Part shown: positions 43,355-52,545 of the stretch, one piece after another
Layout: the number at the start of each line of letters is the position of its first letter
Numbering within the stretch: position 1 is the first letter of the stretch
Source: Bacteroidota bacterium
Lineage (GTDB): Bacteria; Bacteroidota; JABWAT01
Direction of reading: 5' to 3'
Assembly (NCBI GenBank): GCA_013360915.1
Contig: JABWAT010000003.1
Span: 1-64,000, forward strand
DNA length: 64,000 nt
Position numbers and translations under genes: made by a program
Notes under the pieces: generated by a model
What the model was told of the DNA's origin: nothing
The model's input: only the letters and a program-made list of their open reading frames with translations
Databases searched by the model: none

Positions 43355-45876
43355 GGGGACGGGCCAATTCTGAATACCACCATGGTGCAGTCATCACCCG
43401 GCGGATGACCTTCGCAATGACTGCTCAGGGCACCAATAATCCGTAGACAAAGATCCGATGCCGACAGTTGCCGCGTCGCCTCGCGGTGAAGCACCGATTC
43501 CACTCCCTGCAATCCAAACTCGGGTCCGTTCAGGGGTGCCGCATCGGTAATCCCATCGGAAACCAGAACCCAGTAATCACCCGGTTCGGCTGGTTCTGAC
43601 AATGTTTCCAGCAATTCTTCAAACCGATCGGATCCGGCCATTCCAAGCGCCAGTCCCGACGGAATGTAGCGGTGAATGGTCTGATCGGATGCTTTCCAGC
43701 GCAGAATAGGTAAATGACCTGCTCTGCAGGCCTCTATCTGACCGGTGGATGGTTTATACTGAAGCGCTGCCAGTGTGATGAAGGATTTGCGGTTATCGGT
43801 AAAGGACAGCCGGTTGGCCTGGCAGAACAGGTCCTTCAGTGACAAGCCCGGCAGAGATACCGAGGCTGACAGAATTCCCTGGAGCCGGGTCATGATCAGA
43901 CCAGCAGACACCCCTTTTCCAGCCACATCACCGAGCAAACCGATCAGGGAGTCGTTTTCAGGAACTGGTCTCAGGAAGTCATAATAATCACCGCCAACGG
44001 TACTGGCAGGCAGATAAAAACCGGCTACATCCAGACCAGGAACCACGGGAACGTGGTCGGGTAAAAGTGCCTGCTGAATATCCCGTGCCAGATCCAGTTC
44101 CCGCCTGAGCTGTTCACCCTGTATGGTTTCCTCGGTCAACCGTGCGTTTTCAATGGCCACAGCAGCAGTCCGGCCCAGCGATTCAGCAAACTCGATGTCA
44201 GCTGCATTCAGCCAGGCTTCCGAGCGTTTCTCTCCCAATGCGGCCAATCCAATCAACCGGTCTTTTACAATCAGGGGAACCAATAAATGTACCGACGAGG
44301 GGAACCATTGCCTGCCACCGGCCACCTGAACGGGAGCGACAGGGTGGCGGATGGGTTCCCTGCCAACCAGCAAATCATTGGGACTGAGCATCCCGGCAGG
44401 GATATCAGCTGACTGACCGCTTTTTGCTGCCAGCTGAAGCAGATCACCCCGAAGAATGTAAAGGCAGGCCGATTTTACCCTGAGAACATTTACATAATCT
44501 TCGGTCACAATCGAAGCCAGCCTGTCCACCTGCAACTGACCGGTAATCCGAGCCGAAAAGTCGTTAAATGCCTGGTTATAATTGATTTCATCTTTAAAAA
44601 ACCAGCGGGCCATCTGCCCCCTGATCAGCTTTCCCGCCCACCAGACCACCAGGAAAATGACCACACCGCCCAGAATGAAAAATGGTCTTTCCGAAAAACC
44701 AGGTCTCGGCTGCGGATCAAACCGGATTTCCAACGTGGTAGGGGACCATCTGAAGGACATTCCATTCAGCTCAACATTGGTCACGAGATGTGCCAGCGTA
44801 TAAAAACCAATAATCAGCCCGATCACGATGACCGTCATTAAAAGATAGTACTGGATGTTCCTCCGAAGAATCCGGTCAATACCAAACACACGTCCGCGAA
44901 CAATGAGAATGGCGTATGTTAAGGGTACTGCAGCAGTCAGGAACAAGGCAAAAAAGACCGGTGCCCCAAACGGACCGCCCGCCAGAAAAATAAATGTCAG
45001 AACCAGTCCGAAGAGTGACCAGGCCACGGCCATCATCCGGCTGGTGAATTTGTCCATTGCCGTCGCAGAAAGGACCGAATTAAACACAATGTAGCTGATC
45101 ACCACGGCCACAAAGAGGATTCTGACTGTCAGATCCACCGACTGAAAGCTGAACAGGATCATGCTGATTACCGATAACGAGATTCCGATCAGGTAATTGA
45201 TCCGGTGAACACGCTTGAATTTTTTATCAGGAACCATCCACAGTTCAGCATGAACCAGCATGGGCAATCCGGTGAAAAGCAGGACGATGGACCACTGTCC
45301 CGGCAGAGGAGTATTCAGGGTAAAAGCGGCGCTGATCGAAAAAGAAAGGAGGATAAAACCCCCCGAAAACAACACAGCTCCCAAATGCGCAGGTGCCTGA
45401 TAAATCACAAACAGACCAACCATCAGACAAAGGACAAACGTGATGGATACCGCCACCAGCTGAATGGGAATGCCGAAACTGACCGCCTTTACATACAAAG
45501 TCATCGGGATTCCATTACGGAGTACCCCATACTCCATAACGGTTCCTGGTGGATTTGATTTGAGGATCCGGTCTGCTTCCTGGGAGTTTCTGAAGGTTTT
45601 TCCGTTGATGCTCACAAGAACATCGCCCACCTTCATGCCGGCACGGTCACTGGCTCCGTTTTTAAATACAGCAATGACCACCACCCGGCCTTTGTCATCG
45701 CGGAAGAGATTTTCGTCGGTGCCGGTCTGGGCAATATTCCCAACCTCCAGTCCAAGCATGTTGAAAAGGAAAAAGGCCAGAACCGACAGCAGCACCGGAA
45801 AGAACCAACGGAACCTGCCGGTCAGCCAGGAGAACCAGGCAGGTGTCTGCATCGGTTCATCTGCAAGCGATCTCAC
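43345..45876 (-). CDS. PDZ - membrane - GAF - PP2C (SpoIIE/RsbU-type) phosphatase
   Basis: The protein has 843 residues. An N-terminal helix is followed by a PDZ domain (VVVIAVFKNGASDRAGMKVGDVLVSINGKTF, near 69-100), then about eight or nine membrane segments up to about 415. A GAF domain (LYILRG...LVPLIVKDRLIGLAALG...AVAIENARL) and a PP2C/SpoIIE phosphatase (AGFYLPASTVGGDYYDFL, GDVAGKGVSAGLIM, CRAGHLPILRW, DGITDA) end the protein. It would dephosphorylate an anti-anti-sigma factor or a similar partner in response to an envelope signal. The start (GTG) overlaps the amylase stop by 4 bases, so the two are translationally coupled. A later ATG (residue 9) is possible. Confidence 0.88.
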   Translation of the reverse strand: MRSLADEPMQTPAWFSWLTGRFRWFFPVLLSVLAFFLFNMLGLEVGNIAQTGTDENLFRDDKGRVVVIAVFKNGASDRAGMKVGDVLVSINGKTFRNSQEADRILKSNPPGTVMEYGVLRNGIPMTLYVKAVSFGIPIQLVAVSITFVLCLMVGLFVIYQAPAHLGAVLFSGGFILLSFSISAAFTLNTPLPGQWSIVLLFTGLPMLVHAELWMVPDKKFKRVHRINYLIGISLSVISMILFSFQSVDLTVRILFVAVVISYIVFNSVLSATAMDKFTSRMMAVAWSLFGLVLTFIFLAGGPFGAPVFFALFLTAAVPLTYAILIVRGRVFGIDRILRRNIQYYLLMTVIVIGLIIGFYTLAHLVTNVELNGMSFRWSPTTLEIRFDPQPRPGFSERPFFILGGVVIFLVVWWAGKLIRGQMARWFFKDEINYNQAFNDFSARITGQLQVDRLASIVTEDYVNVLRVKSACLYILRGDLLQLAAKSGQSADIPAGMLSPNDLLVGREPIRHPVAPVQVAGGRQWFPSSVHLLVPLIVKDRLIGLAALGEKRSEAWLNAADIEFAESLGRTAAVAIENARLTEETIQGEQLRRELDLARDIQQALLPDHVPVVPGLDVAGFYLPASTVGGDYYDFLRPVPENDSLIGLLGDVAGKGVSAGLIMTRLQGILSASVSLPGLSLKDLFCQANRLSFTDNRKSFITLAALQYKPSTGQIEACRAGHLPILRWKASDQTIHRYIPSGLALGMAGSDRFEELLETLSEPAEPGDYWVLVSDGITDAAPLNGPEFGLQGVESVLHREATRQLSASDLCLRIIGALSSHCEGHPPGDDCTMVVFRIGPSPQI

Positions 45877-48800
45877 TTAACAAACACCACTTTCTGTACC
45901 AGTGAACGGTTTCCGGCAGTGACTCTGATCCAGTACAACCCTGAGGACAATCCATCACCGGGAATGGTCATGGATGACCACCCGGCAGGCACTACTCCCG
46001 CATCGCGTTGCCAGACCACCCGCCCAAGAACATCGGTTAATGAGACGGTCACCTGCGAGGCCATTGGCAGACCGATTGGCAACACCGTTGCCGGATTGAA
46101 CGGATTCGGGTAAGCGGGTTTCAGCATAAACTGCGTGGGGCGGCTATCCTCATCAGCGGATACCCAGGCTGTCACTGTTAATTCGATCGGAATTCTCACT
46201 TCCGGATTATTTTCTGAGTTGTTCACAATGACCAGCGTATCGTAGATGACGGGATAAGATCCTCCCACTTTTTCGACCTGAGAGGCATCGGCAGTCAGAG
46301 TCAGTTCAAGATTTCCGCCAAAGGGAATTTCGGCCGGGAATGCCGGTTCGACTGAGAAGGCCGGATGGGTAAGGGTGGCGGATGAAATCACCATCTTGTT
46401 CCGACCCGCCTCAGAAATAATCAGCTTGCGCTCACGAATGGTTGTTTCGGGTATTTCAATCAACAATGAATCCTTGTTTACCGAAATCAACGGTCCGGAA
46501 GTGAAGACGCAATCATCATCAAACTCACCAGTTTCAATATCAATCGGGCATGAACGATACGGTCCCCCGGCGAGTGTCGAGAAATCCGGATTGAATCCCA
46601 GATTTTTATAGGTATCGGCCGTGCCGACCACAAAGCCAGGGACAGACACATTTGAGAAATAGGCATTGGCCGACAGGATGAAAGCAAAGGCAGAAACCAG
46701 CCCCGGATCGGACGGACCCAAAACCGATCGACTGATGGCGATCTCAACCCCCTTCTTTTTTACACCTGCATTGTTAAAGGCATAACGGAAGGACCGATCG
46801 GGGATGGAGGCATGTGCTACGGGACCCGCAACAGCCACCGATCCATCAAGCGGAGCCCCATTGGCAGCCAGCGCCAGAATGCCGCCAACCGGGGTGTTGG
46901 TTCCCTGATAGCTTGCGAACGTAATCACCGCCTTTTGTGAGACGGCCAGAATGGAAAAGGCCAGGTCGGTTTCCATGTCCATCTTATATTTTTCGGAAGT
47001 GGCAGACAGAGTTGAATCACCCACTTGCAAAAAATGGCCGGCCCCTTTCACGTTGCCGATCTGGGTTCCTGCCGGCGCGCCCTCCCAGGCCTCTGTATTC
47101 AGAATCAGCCCCATTCCATCTCCGTTTGGATTGGATGGATCCAACACTCCTTCTATGCCGATATAGAGAGAATCATCCGTCCAGCCGAGATACAGGGCCC
47201 TCACATCTTTCCCAGGACCAAAGCCAGCGTTTTCATTCTGTTTATTGGCTATCAACCGGTACCAGGGCTCAGAGAAATCGCCATCCACCGTGAAGGATGC
47301 AATAACAGGACGCTTTTCGATGGTAAATGGCACTTCCATCAGGTTGTCCGCGGGCTGAGCATCTCCCGCAACAGTTACCGAAACCACGGCTGTATAACTT
47401 CCTTCGGTCAGCCCCTTGACGGCAGAAAACCGCACAGACCGGAAATCCTCACCAGGCACCTTGCTCAGCACAACCTGCTCCTGCCGGACCTGAGTACCTG
47501 ATTTTTTAATCGTCAGGGTGACGGGCAGATTGGTGGCTGTAAAAGTCCCCTGGTTTTCAATGCGTGCAGACACCAAAACGGAATCATCTTCGAAAAAGGA
47601 CTTATTCAATCCCTCCACCGATAACACAGCCGCGTCGGTCACAAAGGGTTTTTCAAAGTCGGTGGGCACCCAGATGTGGTAACTGTTGGCCTTGGTCTTG
47701 ATCAGCACGCGGTTGTCATTATAGACCTGCAGGGTATCGGATGAATTTCCGGTAATATCATAAAGCTTTTTATTACCCCAGTCAAAGGCGGTAACCCATA
47801 CTTCAATCGGCCATTGGCTTGAATTATTCATGGCGAAAATGACACCGGTTTTCCCGCCGATTCCATATCGCCGCATCACATACACCCGTTTGGGATCTTC
47901 TGTTGAATTCCCCGGCCAGTAAACATCGTTGCGTGCCGTCAGAATTTCATGCGAACCCGATACATAGGTTTTGCGGATGGCCATGAGTTTATTGATTTCA
48001 TCCCGCAGACCATACCAGTAATAGTCCCTCCACCAGACACAGGCGTAACCCGGATGAGTGAGCAGGTGTGAGTAAATCATGGGTTTGTGACCAATCACCG
48101 GTGAATGTCCGTCTCCGGTCGGATTTCCCTGATAGTCCAGACGGTCGAAATCGTGGTTATCGACAAAAGTCACGACTCTGGTTCCCGATACACCCTGATT
48201 AACCAGGCCCCGGCCATTCAGATTTCTGACATCATAATTGTGTCCTGCATCGGACCACTCCTTATATCCGAACCTCAGATTAAAATCAAAAACCGATGCA
48301 GAGGCCTGTGAACCGGTCATTTTACTCAACCAATCTTTCAGCCGGCCTGCATCGCCATCATACAATTCGCCCACCGAAAATTTGCCCTTCATGGATCCAT
48401 AATCCAGCCATTTCTTCAGGTAGTCCCAGTGAATTCCCTTTACGAAATCGAACCGGTAGCCATCCAGTCCAAGCCGTTGGGTCAGCCAATCTCCCCAGAC
48501 CATCAGACTGTCACCCATCGGAAGCGGATTTCCGTGCCAGTCGTGAAGGGCATTGTCATACGCAAACGTGTTCCGGTAAAACTCGAAATAACCCCACTGA
48601 GACCCGAAAAAGTCGAAGGTATTATCCGGATTGATGGATCCGTTCGGAAACACATACTGGGCCCCCTGCCCCTTCTGACTGGAAACCCGTCCCGAGCCAT
48701 TGCTCAGCGGAAAGGCGGTGAAGGTGACCCGCTGTGGCGGATTCAGGGTGCTATCCATGAAGGAATACAACGATCCGTCCCATCCGGCCGGATAGTAATT

Positions 48801-49229
48801 GATATAGGGATTGATTTCTGAACTTCCTCCCGACCGGTGGTTCAGTACGATGTCTGCATACACTTCAACGCCATTTTCATGCAGTCGGTCTACCGCATTT
48901 TTTAGCTGGGTGTAGCTCCCGTACCGGGTTGGTATGTAGGCCCCGAATCCCGAGGTCTGATCACCTCCGCGGGAATCAAATTCACCCAGGTCATAATAAT
49001 CGTAAGGAGTGTAACCCACATCGGCACTGCCGGCATTTCCCTTGCTTAAGGGAGGTAACCAAACCGATTTGATGCCGGCCCGGGCCATTTGCGGAGCGCG
49101 CAAGGCTAGGGAGTCATACCAGGTTCCGCCGGGATAGGTATTCCAGTAGAAACCCTGCAACATGGTCGGATCCTGTGCAAATACAGGTGAGGCGATCAGT
49201 AAACTGATCAGTAGCGATTTGATCTTCAT
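45873..49229 (-). CDS. Secreted multidomain alpha-amylase with type IX sorting domain
   Basis: The protein has about 1118 residues from an ATG preceded by AGAGGG. A signal peptide (MKIKSLLISLLIASPVFA) is followed by a GH13 barrel with EVYADIVLNH, GYRFDFVKG (nucleophile D), FSVGELYD (acid/base E) and VTFVDNHDFD. Then comes a C-terminal amylase beta domain, a CARDB-like domain (ARIENQGTFTATNLPVTLTI), a CBM-like segment (FTVDGDFSEPWYRL...LYLGWTDDSLYIGIEG) and an Ig-like region. The end, FMLKPAYPNPFNPATVLPIGL...GLYWIRVTAGNRSLVQKVVFVK, is a type IX secretion (Por) sorting domain, so the enzyme is exported to the surface or medium. It degrades starch-like glucans outside the cell. Confidence 0.92.
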   Translation of the reverse strand: MKIKSLLISLLIASPVFAQDPTMLQGFYWNTYPGGTWYDSLALRAPQMARAGIKSVWLPPLSKGNAGSADVGYTPYDYYDLGEFDSRGGDQTSGFGAYIPTRYGSYTQLKNAVDRLHENGVEVYADIVLNHRSGGSSEINPYINYYPAGWDGSLYSFMDSTLNPPQRVTFTAFPLSNGSGRVSSQKGQGAQYVFPNGSINPDNTFDFFGSQWGYFEFYRNTFAYDNALHDWHGNPLPMGDSLMVWGDWLTQRLGLDGYRFDFVKGIHWDYLKKWLDYGSMKGKFSVGELYDGDAGRLKDWLSKMTGSQASASVFDFNLRFGYKEWSDAGHNYDVRNLNGRGLVNQGVSGTRVVTFVDNHDFDRLDYQGNPTGDGHSPVIGHKPMIYSHLLTHPGYACVWWRDYYWYGLRDEINKLMAIRKTYVSGSHEILTARNDVYWPGNSTEDPKRVYVMRRYGIGGKTGVIFAMNNSSQWPIEVWVTAFDWGNKKLYDITGNSSDTLQVYNDNRVLIKTKANSYHIWVPTDFEKPFVTDAAVLSVEGLNKSFFEDDSVLVSARIENQGTFTATNLPVTLTIKKSGTQVRQEQVVLSKVPGEDFRSVRFSAVKGLTEGSYTAVVSVTVAGDAQPADNLMEVPFTIEKRPVIASFTVDGDFSEPWYRLIANKQNENAGFGPGKDVRALYLGWTDDSLYIGIEGVLDPSNPNGDGMGLILNTEAWEGAPAGTQIGNVKGAGHFLQVGDSTLSATSEKYKMDMETDLAFSILAVSQKAVITFASYQGTNTPVGGILALAANGAPLDGSVAVAGPVAHASIPDRSFRYAFNNAGVKKKGVEIAISRSVLGPSDPGLVSAFAFILSANAYFSNVSVPGFVVGTADTYKNLGFNPDFSTLAGGPYRSCPIDIETGEFDDDCVFTSGPLISVNKDSLLIEIPETTIRERKLIISEAGRNKMVISSATLTHPAFSVEPAFPAEIPFGGNLELTLTADASQVEKVGGSYPVIYDTLVIVNNSENNPEVRIPIELTVTAWVSADEDSRPTQFMLKPAYPNPFNPATVLPIGLPMASQVTVSLTDVLGRVVWQRDAGVVPAGWSSMTIPGDGLSSGLYWIRVTAGNRSLVQKVVFVK

Positions 49230-49547
49230 GGGAATTACCCTCTTCATCAGGCTGTTTAAGTTAATAATAGGAAACACCATTGTCTATAAAAACAAGACTC
49301 TGCCTTATTTCCGGTCCGTTTTGTTTATCAACGGAAGAATACCGACCCGGCCAAAGAAGACTTCATGCGTTCCTGTTCCGACCGGACAAAAGGTGGTGTC
49401 GGTGTTAAATGTCAGTGTATTATTCGGTCGGAAGCCCTTCCTTCTGCCGTAACAACGAATGAATGGTTCCTGTTTTTCGTTGACACCAAACTATCTTCGG
49501 ACCTATTTTTGTATCACCATAGCGGATTTCCGCCAGAAAGAGACCAG

Positions 49548-49964
49548 ATGAACATTACCCTGAAACGATTGAATGACCATTACCTGATGGAGGCAACCAA
49601 TGAAACCGGTAACTCCATCCAGATGGATGCCGGACCGGGAATCGGTGGACAGGGTCTGGCTCCGCGACCGATGGAAGTGATGATCATGGCCATGGGCGGT
49701 TGCAGCACCATCGACATTGTCAGCATTCTGAAAAAAGGCCGTCAGCCGGTCGGTCAGGTGGAAGTCCGGTTAAATGCTGAAAGGGAAGCGGGCAAGGAAC
49801 CGTCTCTTTTTCAAACCATTCACGCACATTATGTCATTCATGGGGCCGTGGATCCGGCTCAGGCAAAGCGTGCGGTGGACCTGTCACTGGAAAAATATTG
49901 TTCGGTGGCCAAGACTCTCGAGAAAACGGCCACAATCACCTGGTCCTTCGAAGTGGTAGCCTGA
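49548..49964 (+). CDS. OsmC/Ohr-family protein
   Basis: This OsmC-like protein has 138 residues. The chosen ATG starts MNITLKRLNDHYL; longer frames reach into unsupported upstream sequence. The two conserved cysteines occur in AMGGCSTID and EKYCSVAK. The family reduces organic hydroperoxides or acts in related redox chemistry. Its stop overlaps the metZ ATG by one base (TGATG), so they form one operon. Confidence 0.92.
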   Translation: MNITLKRLNDHYLMEATNETGNSIQMDAGPGIGGQGLAPRPMEVMIMAMGGCSTIDIVSILKKGRQPVGQVEVRLNAEREAGKEPSLFQTIHAHYVIHGAVDPAQAKRAVDLSLEKYCSVAKTLEKTATITWSFEVVA

Positions 49965-51145
49965 TGAAACCACATTTTGAAACACGCGCCATCCGGCAGC
50001 AGACAGAACGCAGCTCCAACCGGGAACATTCAGTACCCGTTTACATGACCTCCTCGTTTGTGTTTGAAGATGCCGAACAAGCACGTGCGCTGTTTGCTGA
50101 AGAAGTTCAGGGAAACATTTATACGCGTTTTTCTAATCCGAATAACACCGAACTGATTTCAAAAATCTGCGAACTGGAACAGGCCGAGGACGGTTTGGCT
50201 GTGGCCTCGGGTATGTCGGCCATATTCACCACTCTCGGCGCTCTCCTGAAGCAGGGAGACCATATTCTGGCCTCAAAAGCCCTGTTCGGTTCCTCTCATC
50301 AGATTCTGAATCAGCTGCTTCCCAAATGGGGAATAACCACCACGTATGTGTCGCTGACCGAACCGGACAGCTGGTCTGCAGCCCTGACCCCTTCCAGCCG
50401 GCTGTTTCTTGTGGAAACGCCATCGAATCCCGGACTTGAACTGGTCGATCTGGAAAAACTCGCCACCTTCTGCAAATCCAATGCGCTGATCTCGGTGGTG
50501 GATAATTGCTTTGCAACACCATACCTGCAGCAACCGATTACCCTTGGAATTGATCTGGTCACCCATTCTGCCACCAAATTCATTGATGGTCAGGGACGTG
50601 CCATTGGCGGTCTGATTGCCGGAAGAGCCGATCTTATGAAAGACATCCGGTTCTTTGCCAGGCACACAGGGCCTTCCCTGTCTCCCTTTAATGCGTGGTT
50701 GTTTTCGAAAAGTCTCGAGACCCTGGCCATCAGAATGGACCGTCATTGCCAGTCGGCCATGACCATTGCCCGGCAACTCGAATTGGACCGGTCTGTTGAG
50801 CGTGTGATCTATCCCTTTCTCGATTCGCACCCCCAGAGCGACCTGGCCAGACGGCAGATGAAACTCGGGGGCGGAATTGTTTCTTTCATTCTCCGGGGCG
50901 GCTTACCAGCCGGACAGCAGTTTCTGAATCATCTGAAGATGATATCCCATACTGCCAATCTGGGTGATACACGAACCACCGCCACCCATCCGGCCTCCAC
51001 CACTCATTCCAAACTTTCAGAAGCCGACCGTCTGGCCGTGGGCATTACTCCCGGTCTCATCAGAATTTCGGTCGGACTTGAACACCCGGATGATATTGCC
51101 GCTGATCTGTTTCAGGCACTCGGATCAATTGATCCATCATTATAA
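49964..51145 (+). CDS. metZ: O-succinylhomoserine sulfhydrylase (trans-sulfuration PLP enzyme)
   Basis: This Cys/Met-metabolism PLP enzyme has 393 residues. ASGMSAIFTTLGALLKQGDHIL holds the phosphate-binding turn, and VTHSATKFIDGQGR contains the PLP-binding lysine. The sequence resembles MetZ (DGQGRAIGG) rather than cystathionine synthase. It converts O-succinyl- or O-acetylhomoserine and sulfide to homocysteine. The start overlaps the OsmC stop; the longer in-frame extension is rejected. Confidence 0.88.
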   Translation: MKPHFETRAIRQQTERSSNREHSVPVYMTSSFVFEDAEQARALFAEEVQGNIYTRFSNPNNTELISKICELEQAEDGLAVASGMSAIFTTLGALLKQGDHILASKALFGSSHQILNQLLPKWGITTTYVSLTEPDSWSAALTPSSRLFLVETPSNPGLELVDLEKLATFCKSNALISVVDNCFATPYLQQPITLGIDLVTHSATKFIDGQGRAIGGLIAGRADLMKDIRFFARHTGPSLSPFNAWLFSKSLETLAIRMDRHCQSAMTIARQLELDRSVERVIYPFLDSHPQSDLARRQMKLGGGIVSFILRGGLPAGQQFLNHLKMISHTANLGDTRTTATHPASTTHSKLSEADRLAVGITPGLIRISVGLEHPDDIAADLFQALGSIDPSL

Positions 51146-51171
51146 AACGCACACTCATTTGAGAGGTTATC

Positions 51172-51639
51172 ATGGCTCCTTCCTGCCCAGTCGATCTTAA
51201 AACAGTCAATCAGACGGTGGTCCGCCTGAACGCACTCCAGATTTCAGTGATTACCATCGCCGGCCTGATTTCCGGGTGGTACGCACTTTTTCTTTTTCTT
51301 GCTGCCGATTTCGCCCTCCGCATTTCCGGTTGGAATCAGTGGTCTCCCGTGAGGTGGATCAGCTATCAGCTGGTTAACCGGCTTCAATTGCCCGACCAAC
51401 CCGTGGACCGGGCCCCCAAACGGTTTGCCGCTTCGGTTGGCCTGCTCTTCTCGATCAGCATCGGTCTGACTGGTCTGGCTGGCTTGGAATGGACGGCTCT
51501 GGTACTTGGAATAGTCCTTTTGGTCTGTGCCTTGCTGGAAGCGCTTGTCAATTTTTGTGTGGGCTGCTGGGTCTATATGATGCTTATCCGGCTGCGTTTG
51601 ATCCGGAATGTCACCAATCGGTCACCGGAGCCTGCCTGA
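51172..51639 (+). CDS. DUF4395 membrane protein
   Basis: The protein has 155 residues with about four membrane segments. CPVDLKTVNQTVVRLNALQ at the start and NFCVGCWVYMMLIRL at the end are DUF4395 features, including the paired cysteines of the C-V-G-C motif. Family members are often found with thiol/redox or sulfur genes, fitting the neighbouring OsmC-metZ. GAGAGG precedes the ATG. The function is not established. Confidence 0.85.
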   Translation: MAPSCPVDLKTVNQTVVRLNALQISVITIAGLISGWYALFLFLAADFALRISGWNQWSPVRWISYQLVNRLQLPDQPVDRAPKRFAASVGLLFSISIGLTGLAGLEWTALVLGIVLLVCALLEALVNFCVGCWVYMMLIRLRLIRNVTNRSPEPA

Positions 51640-51647
51640 GCTCTGAA

Positions 51648-51679
51648 GGGGTCTTCTGATGACCCGCTTTTTTTCTTTT
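51648..51679 (+). terminator. Intrinsic terminator
   Basis: GGGTC (51649-51653) pairs with GACCC (51661-51665), followed by GC and a T-rich tail (TTTTTTTCTTTT). It closes the osmC-metZ-DUF4395 transcript. Confidence 0.7.
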
Positions 51680-51856
51680 GCCAAACCCGCGATCCCGGTT
51701 TTCTAAGTGAGGTTTTTCTTTCTCGGTGCATGTAAATTCTTATTAAAACGCGATAACAGCCATGCTTGTCCGTTTTTGTGATTTATCTAACACCGGAGTG
51801 GAATTGTAAAAAGAATTTTGTATTTTCGCGTACCGGGTCGAACTATGTGGTGAAAT

Positions 51857-52405
51857 ATGAAATATTTTTTAAGAATTCTTCCGATCTGTCTGGCCTTTGC
51901 CGGATGTGATTACGACATCGAAAAGTCCATTGCCGAATTGCAGGAGCAGAACGTCCGGTTTTATCCAACGATTATCCGGTCAGACAACCAGTTGCTGGTC
52001 GACAATACTTCTGCAAAGAGCCATATTGAAACCCTTCGGGAAAAGTACAAAATCTACGCAGTTCTTGATCAATCTTACTGGACCTGGGATGTTATGCCCG
52101 AGGCCAATCAGGAACAGACCTTTGCTGCCGGCAAGAAATTTCTTTCCAGTGTGATTAAAGCCGATAACATCGGTGAAGGACAAGCCGTCCTGCTCGAAAT
52201 CCTGGTTAAATCCCATGATCACAAGGTAAAGGTTAACGGGATTAACGTGTACCGTATTAACAAGGACGGCTCCGATGCCGGATCAGTGGCCCTGTCTCCC
52301 AAGCACCCGCTTCTGAGCACCGCCAACCTGGTCGAACCAACCGACACTCCCGAATCGCGCAAGCGACTCGCTGTTAAAGCGGTTGATCTGCTTTTCAGCC
52401 TTTAA
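51857..52405 (+). CDS. Lipoprotein of unknown function
   Basis: The protein has 182 residues with a lipobox (MKYFLRILPICLAFAGC). The mature part begins with a helical acidic stretch (DIEKSIAELQEQNVRFYPTII) and continues as a mixed domain with the aromatic motif DQSYWTWDVMPEANQEQ. No family is recognised. It is a single gene with its own terminator after about 220 non-coding bases. Confidence 0.78.
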   Translation: MKYFLRILPICLAFAGCDYDIEKSIAELQEQNVRFYPTIIRSDNQLLVDNTSAKSHIETLREKYKIYAVLDQSYWTWDVMPEANQEQTFAAGKKFLSSVIKADNIGEGQAVLLEILVKSHDHKVKVNGINVYRINKDGSDAGSVALSPKHPLLSTANLVEPTDTPESRKRLAVKAVDLLFSL

Positions 52406-52428
52406 CCACAGCCCCTTTTTAAAACAGA

Positions 52429-52460
52429 AGCCGGAAGCAGCCCTTCCGGCTTTTTTATTT
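52429..52460 (+). terminator. Intrinsic terminator
   Basis: AGCCGGAA (52429-52436) pairs with TTCCGGCT (52444-52451), followed by TTTTTATTTT. It lies 23 bases after the lipoprotein stop. Confidence 0.85.
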
Positions 52461-52545
52461 TCTCCAAATCGGATGGAGGATCAGGTCTCCTTTTTGAATA
52501 AAATCGCCCCGATCAATACCTTTGCAGGTTATTTATGGGACGGGA

